Assembly (NCBI GenBank): GCA_037974665.1
Contig: CM075764.1
Coordinates: 87,476,825-87,540,824, forward strand
DNA length: 64,000 nt
From: Ehretia macrophylla
Lineage: Eukaryota; Streptophyta; Magnoliopsida; Boraginales; Ehretiaceae
Reading direction: 5' to 3'
Positions within the stretch are counted from its first letter, which is position 1; the number at the start of each line of letters is the position of its first letter. The position numbers and the translations under genes are program-made. Under the pieces are notes generated by a model. That model ran no database searches and was not told the origin of the DNA. It saw only the letters and a program-made list of their open reading frames with translations. Positions 1-12,601 of the stretch are shown here, in pieces.

Positions 1-210
1 TTCAACTTCAACAATTCTGAGTGAGCACAGCAAATAAGTAAAGCAAAGTGCTTCCATGGCATAAAGGGGAACCAAAAGTCCAATACGACCTCTACAGAAC
101 AATCGGCACAATTTCAGTAATGAGAAACTATTATGAGGGAAAAAATTCCCAAGGACTCCATGTATTGGGCACAAAGTAATATGATCAAACCCACATGAAC
201 CAGTACAAAC

Positions 211-3200
211 CTTGTATGCAAGCTGCGAGATGCAATTTTCTAATGCAGACTGAAGGCTAGGGTTCCACTTATCAAAGCCATCACTAGGACTTGATGCTTC
301 AGCTGAATGTTGCATGCATTTCCGCAAATGTTTAATCAGGTCAGATATCGCACCAATGATTGCAGTCGAGGCCTGCTGCTTTACATTTTTTGCAAGTTGC
401 GAGGCCACATTAACAATGTTGATCTGGGTCTCAGGCCTTTTGACAACATTTTTATGGTCCAAGTGCTTCACCAATATAGACAATAAAAGATGGGAGTTCT
501 CGCCTAGTGTGGGAGTTCACATGGATGGGACAAAAACAGATGCAAATGAGTATAACAAAGTAAAAGTATATAATTTTGTGACAACAACAAATAGGGCCTC
601 ATGTGTAACCTGATTCCTCCAGCACCAACTGTAAATATGACAACACAGGAACAGCAAGTCCTTTCTCTGGGTCCCAATAATTTTGAGAATCAAAAATATT
701 AAAAAGAGGTTCAAGTACACGCCGAACAGTTGTTGCTTCCTTCGCCAGTTGGGCAATATTATGCAAGCAAACCCTGGACCAGTAAAGGGGACTTTTTGCT
801 GTCTCCCTGTTAAAGGATCAGAAAATTTTAAGATGTTGAGAACATTACTACTGTTTTATTGTACTAATCAAGCTCCAAGTTCAGTAACATCTTAAATTCT
901 TACGTTGTCGATGTGTCTGCTTTGGCATCAGTAAGCTTGAAGGATGAAACCTTCTTGCTGATATCAGGGAATGACGAGCCATGATCTTCTGATTTGACCA
1001 CTCCGTTAACCCAGTGGTCTGCCCTATGATTGTTTATACCATTTTCTGAATATATTGGGAGATCCACGTAATTCTCCAAAGTAACTGTTATAATCTACAT
1101 CAGAATCAAATTAATTCATATTGCGATTAGACATGACAATTAGAAAGTTAGGCATGTGAGCTAGCCATAAATTTATAACACGAAAATCTTGTTTTCAATT
1201 CTTAATGAATATGACTAAACCGGTAATGCACATGTAACACCATTCGTGAAGGCGACAGCATAAAGGGAAAAGCATCTTACGTGGTCAAAGTCCATTGATA
1301 TATGAGAGTGCTCCCCCATAAAGCACACCTAGACCCACAACAATGCAATAAGAAAGAGAGAATATTTACCTTAATGATTAATCAAACTAGATAACACAAA
1401 TGGCTCACAGAAGCAAATATAAAGAGAAGATAAAGAGACATTGACACTTGAAACTAAAGCATCTAAGCTATTCAGATAAGAAAGCAAAACGTAAACGGAA
1501 AGCAACACAGTTCTAGTTCTAGGAAGTGTTTTAGCATATCACTTGTCCGCTTTGATTCACCAGAAAATATGGCGATGCTTGATACCATAGAGTAAGTGAA
1601 GCTAGTTATACAATTAATTCGTATTCTCTAATAAGACTAGTGCTAAGTCATCTCACCAGCTTTTCAATAATACCAGACAAAAACAGGGGAACACGTGTAG
1701 GAGAATTTTATGGCACTAATTACCAGTTACTTTCTCCAAATTGGTTGATTGACAAGATCATCTCCCTTTGACAGAAATTCCAACATCAAAGCTTGTTGAT
1801 ATTTAATAAATATAACCTCAGCATTTAGCCACTAATACTGTAACTGATCATTGAGAAACAAAAGGAAAAAGGAACATATTCTTGAAGATGCAAAAGGTTA
1901 TATTCTGAACTCAACTCAAAGGAAATCCCCTTGGAGGACAAAGATGCACAAATCATTCTCATACATCATCAGCTAAGCGGTATAAGAAACTTTAGTTTTT
2001 TCTGCGAAAATGAAAATAACTTTAGGCAGAAATATGTAAACATTAACGGCTGCAAAACAGAAGTATATTCAATAGTCCCCTTATGATGTAACATTTTTGC
2101 AACCACTTCTATAAATTTATATCATGTCTTATTTAGTCCACTATCAGAGTGGGTGCAGATGTAATTACTGCATTTTAGTAGATGCATGGACAATCACAAT
2201 AATGTACTGACAGCAATGGAGAAGATGACCTTATTTGATACCATCTAATTACTCAAGAGTAGGTTGAACTATTAAACAACACCTCTGAGTAGATGTGAAG
2301 ACAACCATTACAATGTCACTCACATTCAATACCGGCTCCACGAACAAAGGGTTCAAAAATTTCTTTGCTTAGATTTCGTTTTAGCAACCAAGTTGAAAAG
2401 CCGATCCTTTTTAGGCTACTGGACATTCACTTGACAGAGAACATAATGATACAAGAATCAAGAAGCCAATGATATCATATACCTCTTACAAACTTGAACT
2501 TTTACATATAGATCCACTTCAAACTGACCTTGGACAAGCATGTATTATAACTTCCTAAGCAACCTAATTGGTTAGGACAGTTGTAACGAAGAAAAAAGAA
2601 GAGCAGAGGAAAGATAACAAAAGTAAGAAGAAGAATAAAAGGAAGGGATGAAGAAGAATACGAAAAAATAATTTCAGCAGAAGCTTATGAAACAATTGGA
2701 GTTTGCTCTTTATTGGTTATTATTAAATTAAATCTAAGAAAGCATGTTAACTGACAAATAACAGCTTCCTTTCACATCTCATGACAATCATGAACATTGT
2801 ATTTTCATGTCATCTTTTCATTAAACAGTTTAATAATCAGAATGGCAATGCCAGATGCAAAGAAGTCTAAAACCAGATGGCAAGGAGGCCATGCGGTATT
2901 ACACAAAGTAACAGACACGAAGGCCAGCATTCAAGCAAAAAACAGAAAGAGAAAGTTCACCAAGGCAGCCAAAGTTTGCATTCCTGCTGACCGCAAGCGC
3001 AATGCCCTGTCATCATCTCCAATTTCTCTAGCTAGTAGACACAACTTAGGAATAAGGCCTTCTAGGTTGAACATATAAGTACCGTCCATCTGTTGCAAAA
3101 GAGAAAGGTCAATTTGACTCCATTAACTAAGAGGTGAGTGTGTGCAAAAGCTTATCATGCTTGTCATCCATTTCCAATTTGATTTCGTCTTATAACTGGG

Positions 3201-6200
3201 TTGTACAGGGATTCTAACATCATCCATTTCCAATTTGATTTCGTCTTATAACTGGCTTGTACATGGATTCTAACAGAAAAAAGCTTTTCAGGTGTCCCTT
3301 CATTACCCGTTTACATAATGGAAGTTCAATATTTTTGGCAAAGTATAGGAGTTGTTATTTTTGTTTATTGTTGTGCGCTGTGCAAGTATCTGTTCTTTTT
3401 TTTTCTTTTTTTTGATCTATGGGTATTCAGGCTTTACTGTGCACTGTGCAAATATCATTGGTATATTCTGGGACAGACATATAGGTTAGATGTATTTGGG
3501 TTACGCCTTCTTTGGCATAATACACAATACAACTTGATGTATTGAGAAAAAGAACACCAAAAGCGATAAACCATCGCCTACCACTTCAACACATTACAAT
3601 GTGGCATCTGCATTTAAAACTAGTTTCTGAACAAATTATCATGTCCGACTCTATATTCATATTCCAAGAGTCCAACAACCAAGAGGAGAACATTTTTGCC
3701 ACATAAGGAAAAAAAGAAAAAAAAAAAAGAATGCTTTCTTTGAATGAATTCAACTTCATAAACCAATTTGTCTTTGATGGAGATATACCTGGCTATTCAT
3801 GAAGTCAACAAGAGTATTGCAACCTAAGATCTGCATCTCATCTTCCCTTGTTTGTTCTAAAAGGGTACGAACAATCACCAAAAGACTACTAGCGAAAAGA
3901 GGCCTGCAAACATGGAGAGACTCTGATTCAGATATGACATGCACGTTAGAATTACAGAAAGTAGACAAGGGAAAAATGCAAAATGGGCCTTTTCCACTTA
4001 AGCATTTAACTAAATTACAGAACATATTTAAGGAGAGAATGATAGTACAATAAGGACTTAAACTGTTACCCAAACAAAGGCCATCCCTTCTCTGGATCAG
4101 TTTGTAACACATGGTTCAGCCCTTAATAATAGGACTCAGGGATGACTATATCTTTAAAACAAACAAAGAGGTAGTTTTGCATGCTTAGATTAGTCACAAC
4201 CAAATAAGGAATATTAGTTGACTAACACAGGCATATTAAATATGGTTCCACCATGCATGTTTCTATGGAGAATTAAAATATTCAGATTCTAAATTTAGGT
4301 TTCATGGATATGTCACCTTTTCCTTATAGGTAAGAATGCATTTAGTATGAGTCTGCTTTTCTTTTTTTCTCAATTGCCCAGTAAATATGGTGAACTGCCC
4401 AATTCAAATACTGATCATGTTGAAATACATTGTCATGAATAAATTGAGCTAGATTACCAGGCTAAATTTGCGTCCATTTTGCTAAAGAGACAAGTATTAC
4501 GAAATTGAATCCTTAGTCCCCGTTTGGCCCATCGTTTGAAGCTCAAAAAGTACTTGAACCAATACACGATTTTAGATAATGTTTGGCAACTTGAACTGCT
4601 TTTGGTCTCGCAATCAAAACATGATTTTTATGTGTTTAGGCAAAAGTTGCCGTAGGTAGCTTTTGCTGAAATGTGATTCTGAAAGTTTCTATTTTCCTGA
4701 ATCCTGAAATAACCCTATAAAACTTCTTAATGACAAATAAAATCAAAAAACATAAAAATTAATGACAAATTTGACTACTACAATTTTAAAATTACTTTTG
4801 CCTTGTGGTGTCCAAACACTAGCCGTTATCTGACAAATCACTTTTCCAAAAGTCACTTTCCAAAAATCAGGTTTCACAAAATCACCTTTTGCAGAAGCTG
4901 GGTCAAACTGGGGATGATATTGCCATGATACAGTACAGAACAAAATAACAATGAATCTGCAAGGTGTATCAACTCTGAATAGACAAACACAGAATGTATG
5001 CTGGACAGAAATTATATATGAAAAAGCTAGCCGGATTGATCTAAAGAAATATTGCAGGTTAAATCAGGCCGATCAGTGATAGGGAGCACAAGCAAGAACA
5101 CAGGCAAAATAGTTGCAAAACAGAAAGAACAAAAAAAAAAAGGATGATCTCCAAAAATTTCAAGAAGATTGAAAGAGAGGAGGAATCTTGAAGTATGTTT
5201 CAATTTCAAAGAGGCATGTGTGAGACCTGACAGCCAAGGAATGCCTACAGTGATGAGGCTCCTAAATGACCTAGCACTGTCCTAATTATATGAAGAAATA
5301 CTATTATGCTGTTGACCATGGTTATGTTTTTCATCTTCTAGATTTAAAGTTAAGGGTGATGAGGCTCCTGATTGATCTAGCATGGTCCTAATGACGTATA
5401 AATACTATTAAGTGGCCGATTGTGTTTATATACTATTGAGTGGCTAATATTCCTAATAACAGCTGATTGTGTTGATATAGTATTAAGTGGCTAATAGTCC
5501 TAATAATGAATATATACTATTAAGCTTGCCTCACATTGCTAAGTCTGCATAATGTATATTCAGATATAGAAAACCAAGATCCAATGAGATTTATAGATAC
5601 AGAATACTATAGACATTCATATGCTTTCACTAGAACAAAGCACATATTGAAATGCAATACAGAAACTTTGAAATCCTTCTGAGATGTATAGTTCGGGATG
5701 AAATAATTTTTTTTCTTATGGTTGTGAGCGCCCCCGCCTCCCCCCCCCCCCCCCCCCCCCCCCCCTCCCCCCCCCCCCCCCCCCCCTCCCCTCCTCTTCC
5801 CCCCCCTTTTCTCTTCTTCCAAATTCCCCAACCCCACCACCTTCCCTCTTGGTATTACGCTCTGACAAAATCTAAATCAGCCGTTGATTTGTGCCCTTGA
5901 CCTGAAGGACATCTTCTATTAAGATTTTTCAGAGAAAACTGCATCAACCGAAACATTGTTGCTCACACAATTGTTCTTCAAATCTCCAGAAAAGTTCCAT
6001 CAATTGTCACCTTTGATAACAAGTCGCAAACTTCAAATGTTTCTCACAACTTGATCAAATCCTAAGAAGCTTAGTATCTATCTCAATAATACTTCTCTAA
6101 AAAAAATCTTTGTCAATACTGTGATGAGCAAAGAAAGCAGCAAGAGCCTATTATGCTGACATACAATTTCAGGCATTTTGTAACATCCATTTCTCCTCTA

Positions 6201-8485
6201 TCTAGCATCAAATCCAGAGAGAGCTCCATAGGCCTTGAATTGATGGGTATTCTTTAACATATTAATGAGTTATTACAAATGATTCTAGTAGATCCAGAAG
6301 CCCCAAATTGAGGTTTGGGGGAAGAATGGAGGAAGGGACGGATGGAGAGAGGAAGTTACAAGAAGAAAAAGATAAAAAGAAAGATGGAAAATTTAAGACA
6401 CCAATCATCACTTTGCATGTTCTTAAGAGAAACAAACATTCAAACTTACATCTGCTCCTTACATGAAGATAGCAGCTTCCTGTAAACAAGCAAAACAACT
6501 TTTACAGAGCTAATGTGCTCATTCCGCAAATCTTTGTAACACCTCTGCTCCAAGTAATCAGTAATCTGAATTACACAAGAAGATTAGCAAAAGCATAAGG
6601 AAACAAAAAGAGATTTGAAATCATGATATTGATGCACTAAGGCCAGTTTAAAAGACTTAATTTTTCAGAAAAAACATAACAAAGTGAAAACATGTTGTTT
6701 TCATCAGTATTAAACATAACAAAGTACTCTTGTATTCAAGATTGAGAAAAAATAAAAAATGAAAAAGACCATCACTCTTGTCTTTCCAGAAAACTACTCT
6801 GCTGAAGTTTAAAGATAAAAGTTCCTCACAGCTTACTGAATTCTAAACAAACTTCCTGTTCAGACCACTTTCTGTGCTTAGAACAAAAACACTGCTTCTG
6901 AAAACTGAGTTAGACAGAACCCAAAAAGATTATTGCCCAGATTCTCACATTATAAGCTCAAACCTAAAAAGATTATTCCCCAGATTAACACATTCTAAGC
7001 TCAAAGGTCGTGCATTTATCTACCTAAAACTTCTATTATATGCAAAGCACTCCAAAAATCGAAATTATATACACATGTGTAAATAAATTGAATGTCATAA
7101 CACAAACAGAGAACAGTAGAGTAAGCAAGTCACTTAAGAGATCTGCTTTTTATCCAGAGATTTTTGAGATGCAAGATATATCAAATGATAGTATCTAGAA
7201 GAAGCGCAGACTATGGTACCAAAAATTGAGGTAAAAGATGCACCACAAGATATCCAGTCTAAAAATTACTTTCACCAACTGTGTCTTGTTGGCAGGAAAT
7301 TCCAAGATATAATTTACCCTTGTTAAATAAACTAATTGATAAAAACTCAGCAAAACGATTACTGGACAAGGAAAAGTAAATTCAAATGCAAAAAAGAATT
7401 AGCAAACCAGCAGTCTCATAAATGAACAAAAATGTGTTACATACTTTTGGTATTCGCAGAGGGTTTTTTGATGCATAATCACAAAGCTTCCCGATCTTCC
7501 GATCATTCGGTTCAGCATCCTGCAAACATGATTGCAGAAAATCAGCATGTCAGAAACTTGTCCAACAGATAATCAAAAGCAAATATCAGTTATTTTAGTA
7601 ACTTCATATCCTCAAATAACACCAAAGTATCACTTGACATCACCACGTCAAACTAACTAAAACCACAACGATAGCTGATGAGGTCTAATCCACAACAGTA
7701 GCTACACTAAAACATTCAGTAAAAGCAAAAATAAAAGCTACCACACAGCATATTCATTCAACTGGTACTTAGTCACAAACTGGTAACATATTAATAGTAA
7801 AAGTCATACTACCGATACCATCAACAGAACATTGATAGTACAACAAACGACAAACTCGATCACATTAATCCAGTATAGGCATACTATGATGCAATCAACA
7901 GAACATTGATTAGTACAACAAACAGCAACTTTGATCACAATAATCCAATAACCATACTACAATTAGACGGAAATTATGAAATCCACCTGTGACCAGATAT
8001 TAACAGTAAAGTCATACTACGCTACTATCACCAAAACATTAATAGTACATACAATGGCATATCCTATCACATTAATCCAATAACCATACTACAATAAGAT
8101 GGAAAGTAAGGCATCCACTAGTGACTGGATATTTTCAGTAAATCAACAAACAACAAATATGATCACATTAATCCAATAACTCTACTACGGTAAGATGGAA
8201 AGTAAAAAGTCCATCTATGACCGGATATTAAGATTAGAGTCATACTATAATACCATCAACAGATCATTAACAGTACAACCAAAAACAGATTCGATCAAAG
8301 TAAGAAATCCAATAACCATACTACAATCAAATGGAAATTAAGATATCCACCTGTGACCGGGGGAAAATCTCAGCAAGGAGCTTCTTGTAGCGCTTAACGG
8401 GCTGTCTTGATCTTGCCCGTAGTGATGGACAAAAGAAACATAAGTTACCACATGCTGGTACAACTTTCCTTGACATAACCCCCAT
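211..8485 (-). CDS. EFR3 / SEMI-ROLLED LEAF 2-like protein, 5' nine exons (partial, runs off left edge)
   Basis: Splicing gives exons 8351-8485, 7445-7519, 6450-6565, 3789-3903, 2961-3089, 1281-1328, 904-1094, 610-806 and 211-503, all with GT-AG borders. They sum to 1299 nt, exactly 433 codons in one open frame. The start MGVMSRKVVPACGNLCFFCP and the later blocks LLEQTREDEMQILGCNTLVD, MDGTYMFNLEGLIPKLC and FMGEHSHISMDFD are those I know from plant EFR3-type (SRL2) armadillo-like proteins. EFR3 proteins anchor the phosphatidylinositol 4-kinase alpha complex at the plasma membrane, and rice SRL2 affects leaf rolling. The Cys-rich N-terminus (C12, C16, C19) fits acylation-based anchoring (inference). 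The family is about 1000 aa, so more than half lies left of position 1; bases 1-210 read as intron. ATG 8483-8485 is preceded by a 5'UTR piece with an acceptor at 8529. Confidence 0.93.
3162..3275. repeat. Tandem duplication of about 57 bp in an EFR3-like intron
   Basis: The block beginning CATCCATTTCCAATTTG and ending GGATTCTAACA occurs twice head to tail with only about two base differences. It lies in the intron between exons 4 and 5 and has no coding role. Confidence 0.85.
4517..4914. mobile_element. MITE-like element, TIR TCCCCGTTTGGCC
   Basis: The left end TCCCCGTTTGGCCCA and the inverted right end TCCCCAGTTTGACCCA form imperfect terminal inverted repeats around about 400 bp without ORFs. 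The inner arms (AAAAGTCACTTTCCAAAA) also fold back. It sits in the EFR3-like intron between exons 3 and 4. I could not see a convincing target-site duplication, so the superfamily is open (hAT-like is plausible). Confidence 0.6.
5736..5812. repeat. Homopolymer C tract (about 70 nt, interrupted by a few T and CT)
   Basis: This is almost pure C on the plus strand, within the EFR3-like intron between exons 3 and 4. Apparent proline- or glycine-rich reading frames here are by-products of the homopolymer. Length is unreliable in assemblies. Confidence 0.9.
7790..8350. repeat. Degenerate minisatellite in first coding intron of the EFR3-like gene
   Basis: About four imperfect copies of a 120-150 bp unit run side by side. 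Each contains variants of CCAATAACCATACTACAAT, GATCACATTAATCCA and ATCCACCTGTGACCGG. The last copy merges with the exon 1 splice-donor boundary at 8347-8360, so the array seems to have grown from sequence spanning the exon/intron junction. Confidence 0.75.
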
Positions 8486-9400
8486 TGTGCTATTAACACT
8501 TTTCTTTCAAGCTTTCAAGTCCCCTCCACTGTGAATCAAATAATGAAACGATTACACACTAATCAGCCATAAAAGGTAAGCCCAATACACAAAGCTCGGG
8601 CTACACGCGGGTCCGGTAAAGGGTCGGGCACTATAATCAGCCATTATTCACCAAAAACTACTTCCAACAGAAATGACTAATTTATATTCGTTAATCTAAA
8701 CCCTAATTTAATGCATCAACATTGTAAAAATAATAATTATAAACCTATAACCAAATCTAAAATACAATTCAATTCAAAATTCAACAATTGGGTCAACTAT
8801 AAATTTCAAAAGAAAAACAAATACACCTAAAAACCCATAAAGAATAGATATGTTTTTCAAAGAACTGAGCTTTTAGCCATTTTACTCAAAATTCAGCAAA
8901 TGGGTCAACTATATATAAAAAATAAAAAAATAAAATAAAAAAATCACCAAGGAACCATAACGGTTAGATTTTCTCCAAAAAATTGATTAACAATTATTTC
9001 AACTAAATTACCCAAAATTGGAAATGTTTTAATATTTAAAGTGGAAAATTTGAGAATTACTACATATAAAATCAACAAAAAAAAAAAATTCAATATTCAT
9101 AAAGCTTACCCAAACTATAATATCAGAATTGAATAATTTCTTTTGAGATCTCGATCTTCACTCACTAATAAACCCAAAATTGAAATAGAAAAACCTTAAA
9201 GATTTGGATTTTTTTCTGCAAATTGATAGATACGATCAATATTTTTAATTTTTAATTTTTTTCAAAAAAAAAATATATAAAAAAATTAAATTTGATTAAT
9301 ATTACCTTTTATTTTTTTTGGATAATTAAATCAATGGAGAGGCAGCAGAGGCTTGAAATTGAATTCTCCCCCTCAAGCTTTTCCTCTGTCGTTTTAACAT
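8486..9400 (-). promoter_or_regulatory. 5'UTR and 5'UTR intron of the EFR3-like gene
   Basis: On the minus strand a CACAG acceptor precedes 8528, so 8486-8528 is 5'UTR joined to the ATG exon. The upstream leader exon is probably 9306 to about 9400, with a donor reading AAAAG/GTAATA at 9306. An alternative donor (GG/GTAAGC) lies near 9106. Between them is AT-rich intron without coding signal. The transcription start is not visible; the assignment rests on splice-site fit alone. Confidence 0.45.
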
Positions 9401-9720
9401 TTAATTTCTGAAATTTTTTTGCTGATTTATTTTAAAATTTGTAACGTTTATTTTTTATTTTTAATTGAAAAGGAAAAATAGACGGTGACATGGCTGTTCG
9501 AATATAACGATGAATGACAAGTAATTAAATGCCACGTGGATACATTGAGTAATTAATACAAAGTCTCGGACTGTGAGGTTTTTATCTTGAAATTAGCCGT
9601 GACCGTAGATAGCTTTTTCTTTTCTGATTTGTTTTTAATCTAATTAAGAAATTATTCTAGAGTGACCGGGCCGTTTGAATGAAAGAATGTACGACGTGGG
9701 ACGAAGTGACACGTGGAAGC
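9401..9720 (-). promoter_or_regulatory. Candidate promoter of the EFR3-like gene with two G-boxes
   Basis: Two palindromic CACGTG cores occur, at 9533-9538 (GCCACGTGGA) and 9710-9715 (GACACGTGGA), about 180 bp apart and upstream of the minus-strand leader exon. G-box/ABRE cores bind plant bZIP and bHLH factors. I infer possible light or ABA responsiveness. No clear TATA box was seen, and the region could also serve something to its right. Confidence 0.4.
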
Positions 9721-10185
9721 ACGAACAATGGACGTTTGAGACTGTGATGGTACTAGTTTGGAATTGGTCAGTGACTTTAGATAATTTGGAGGTATATATG
9801 GGGGAGCCATAATTGAATAAAGTTTTAATATTAGTTGAAAGTGACACACGCCTAATGAATGCCTCCCAACTGCCCGGGAATTAAGGGAGTGTTCACTTTC
9901 TGGTGGCTCATTACACAAAAGTCTTTCTTTTTTCGTGTTGACCTTTTTGGGCTTTTTTTTTTTTTTTTTTTTTTTTGGTGAAAACCTTTTTGGGCTTTTT
10001 CATTGCAAAGTTTTTATGACAAACAAATAATAAAAATAAAAATTGCAAAGTTTTTGTATTTTTCATTCCTTTTTCACCCATGTATTAGGTACCAAATTTA
10101 AAGGAGAACATATTTTTTGGTATAAAATTGTAAAAATAATTCCATTAGGGAGAAAATGTGAAACTTTTTTTTGTAGTTTAGTTTA

Positions 10186-10556
10186 GAAAAAATTGTACAA
10201 ACGACCCTTATTATTTTTTTTCAAAATTTTAAATTTGTCCTTATTATTCAAAATTAGTCAATTTAATTTTTATTATTTTTTAATTTTATTTTATTATTCA
10301 AAATTAGTCAATTTTGTTCATATTATTTTTTTTAAAAAATTTTCAATTTAGTCTCTATTATTTTTATAAAAAAAATTAATTTAGTCAATTTAGACAGGAT
10401 AAATAATAAAGACTAAATTAGTCAATTTTAAATAATAGGGACAAGTTTAAATTTTTTAAAAAATAATAAAAACTAAATTATCTAATTTTAAATAATATAG
10501 ATAAATTTAAAATTTAATAAAATAATAATAATAAGGACCATTTGTGGGAATTTTCC
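10186..10556. mobile_element. Foldback MITE, Mutator-type target duplication
   Basis: The left end (GAAAAAATTGTACAAACG, then CCCTTATTATT) is matched in inverted orientation at the right end (GGAAAATTCCCACAAATG, then GTCCTTATTATT). The arms are long, AT-rich and self-complementary. Flanks are TTTAGTTTA (10177-10185) and TTTAATTTA (10557-10565), a 9-bp duplication with one mismatch, as expected for Mutator-like elements. No coding capacity. Confidence 0.75.
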
Positions 10557-10684
10557 TTTAATTTAAAAGAAGGTGTATTTTCAAAAAGTAAAAACAAATG
10601 CTATTACTTTTGTAACGGTTACATGATTTTGGATCATCATCCTGTTGTGCAGCAAATTGCAAGTACATGTTACTTTCTGGCCAG

Positions 10685-11400
10685 TTAATGGCAGAGAAGA
10701 TTGGATCAACTGGAAGGGAAGTTTAAATGGCAGATTCTCGGATGCCAGTGCATGGGAGCATATCAGAAACAGAGGGGCGCAAGTGGACTAGTACGACTGG
10801 ATTTGGAAAAAAATTTACGTTATATGGGTTGCGGTTCTCGACAGACTGCCTACTAAAGTTAGATTGCTTGAATGAGGTATTACGGATAATAGCACATGTG
10901 TGATGTGTGAAATTGTTGCTGAAGATAGACACCATCTCCTCCTTGCCTGTAGGATGAGTAGAAGGATTTTGGAGCGTGGATTTAAGCTGTCCTTGATTCC
11001 ACACCAAATGCCATCGTGGGAGTCCTTTGGGGAGTGGGCGAAGAGGTATTGCAGGGGTGAGGACCTTCAGCCTACTTTCGTTAGGCTTGTCTTTTGTGTT
11101 ACTGTGTATACTATATGGAGAGAATGTAATAACAGAATACACAAACAAGAATTTAACTCCGAAGAGCATATCTAGAGAGGGATTGAGCTAATTATCAGGT
11201 TGAAGCTATGCAGGGTGAAGAAATTCAGAGAAAGTCACTTAAATAGGGACATTAGCACCAACTGGAAAGTTGAGGATAAGTTGATGTAATCTGTGTTTGA
11301 ACATTTGTTTCACTTTGGTTTCGTTTTTGAATAGGATCTTGTACATGCCTTTGAGTTAATCTGAATGAATATACTTTGCTTATCTAACAAAAAGAAAGTG
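10685..11400 (+). pseudogene. LINE (L1-type) 3' remnant with RT zinc-binding domain
   Basis: One frame from about 10702 reads DWINWKGSLNGRFSDASAWEH, then a WIWK block and LDRLPTKVRLL, then STCVMCEIVAEDRHHLLLAC and a C-terminal TIWRECNNRIH block. This is the zf-RVT domain at the end of plant L1-type reverse transcriptases; the C-x2-C and H-x4-C ligands are present. Two in-frame stops (TAG near 10789, TGA near 10874) break it. It is followed by about 110 bp of 3'UTR-like sequence and an A-rich end near 11390-11400. Everything 5' of the zinc-binding region is missing, a typical 5' truncation. Confidence 0.85.
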
Positions 11401-11419
11401 TGACCATATATAAATAGAG

Positions 11420-11678
11420 GGGCAAATGTCACTGTTAGTCTCCATTGTTTGTATGAACTTTAACTTTAGTTCTCATTGTTTTAAAAGTGACAACAATGGT
11501 CCTTAATGTTTGAAAAAAATGACACGGTGAGTTCTTTCCGTTAGTGCAACTTTAAAAATGAACGGACTTACTGCGTCACTTTTTTTAAACATTAAATGCC
11601 ATTATTACTACTTTTGAAACAATGAAAATTAGAGTGAAAGTTCATATAAACAATAGGGACTAATAGTAAAATTTTTCC
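11420..11678. mobile_element. Foldback MITE with perfect 9-bp target duplication
   Basis: The 259-bp inverted-repeat element has ends of the type GGGCAAATGTCACTGTTAGT and GGAAAAATTTTACTATTAGT (right end inverted). Inner arms also pair (CATTGTTTGTATGAAC with its inverse). It is flanked on both sides by TAAATAGAG (11411-11419 and 11679-11687). A 9-bp duplication and GG start fit a Mutator-like MITE. The left copy of the duplication is just downstream of the LINE tail. Confidence 0.88.
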
Positions 11679-11689
11679 TAAATAGAGCG

Positions 11690-12600
11690 AAAAAAGTACA
11701 CCAACTTTGCCATAATCCAATACTCAATTTGCTTTTAATAAAAATAAAGATTTTTAGGAAAGAATATTTGTGTATTCATCCATTCTATTTGTATGGAAAA
11801 CCTACTATGACAAAAACGAACTTTAACTAGATATTGTCAAATACCAATCAACTTTCCAATTTCTTAGATATCGGAGATCTTTCAATTGTGGTCTCACAGT
11901 CAAAAGTCAATTCACTTTATATGCATACGCAAAATAGGACAATCACATAGCATCATGATCTAAAAAATGCATAATTGATCAAAAAAGATCATGATCATCT
12001 CCTATCTTATGCTTCATTTTAATTTTTTAACTTTTTATCTTAACCACTCATTTCATTTTTAAATTACAATAAAATCCTGACCATCCAATTAAAACCTATT
12101 GCTTCACCCAAAAAATAGCTTTCTTTCCTTTTTTTTCACTCTTAATATGTCGTCGTGTTAGACATTTTTTACTCTGACTTCTCTTCTTTGTTTTCTCACA
12201 AGATCGCATCTTCTGTCTTGAATTTTTTATTTTTTTAACAAAAAAGGTCAATTAAGAAGAAAACAAATTTCAAATATCAAAATGGCCATTTGATTTTAAT
12301 GAAAATTTTGAATATAAAAAATACTCATTTTCTTTGCTAAATAAGAAAAAGAGCCATTTGATTTTCATTTAAATTTCAAATATGAGAAAGACCCATTTGA
12401 TTTTGAAAAAATTTCAAATATGAATAAGCCCCATTTGAATTGTCATATGTTATAAATCCTTGTTGTTTTGATTTTATTTCACTTTTGTTTTAATTTATCT
12501 AGGCTTCGTTTATTTAGTTTAAAACTTTCACGTTGGTTTTTTTTATAATTTTTTTGTTGTGATATTTCTTGCTCATGATTTGTATGTTTTCGTTCTTAAA
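11690..12600. other. Intergenic AT-rich stretch with imperfect CCATTTGATTTT repeats
   Basis: No gene is seen. Between about 12262 and 12445 the block (A)CCATTTGATTTTxxxAAATTTCAAATATxA recurs about four times with drift. The rest is unique AT-rich sequence with poly-T runs. Confidence 0.6.
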
Positions 12601-12601
12601 G

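Noticed and set aside
5607-5900. Poly-proline / poly-glycine reading frames on both strands
   Set aside because: They are translations of the C homopolymer inside an EFR3-like intron; no family motif.
9644-9918. Two overlapping minus-strand frames of 67 and 88 codons
   Set aside because: No recognisable motif; they lie in the presumed promoter region with G-boxes.
10723-11169. 148-codon minus-strand frame
   Set aside because: Antisense shadow of the LINE zinc-binding remnant, whose plus-strand translation matches a known domain.
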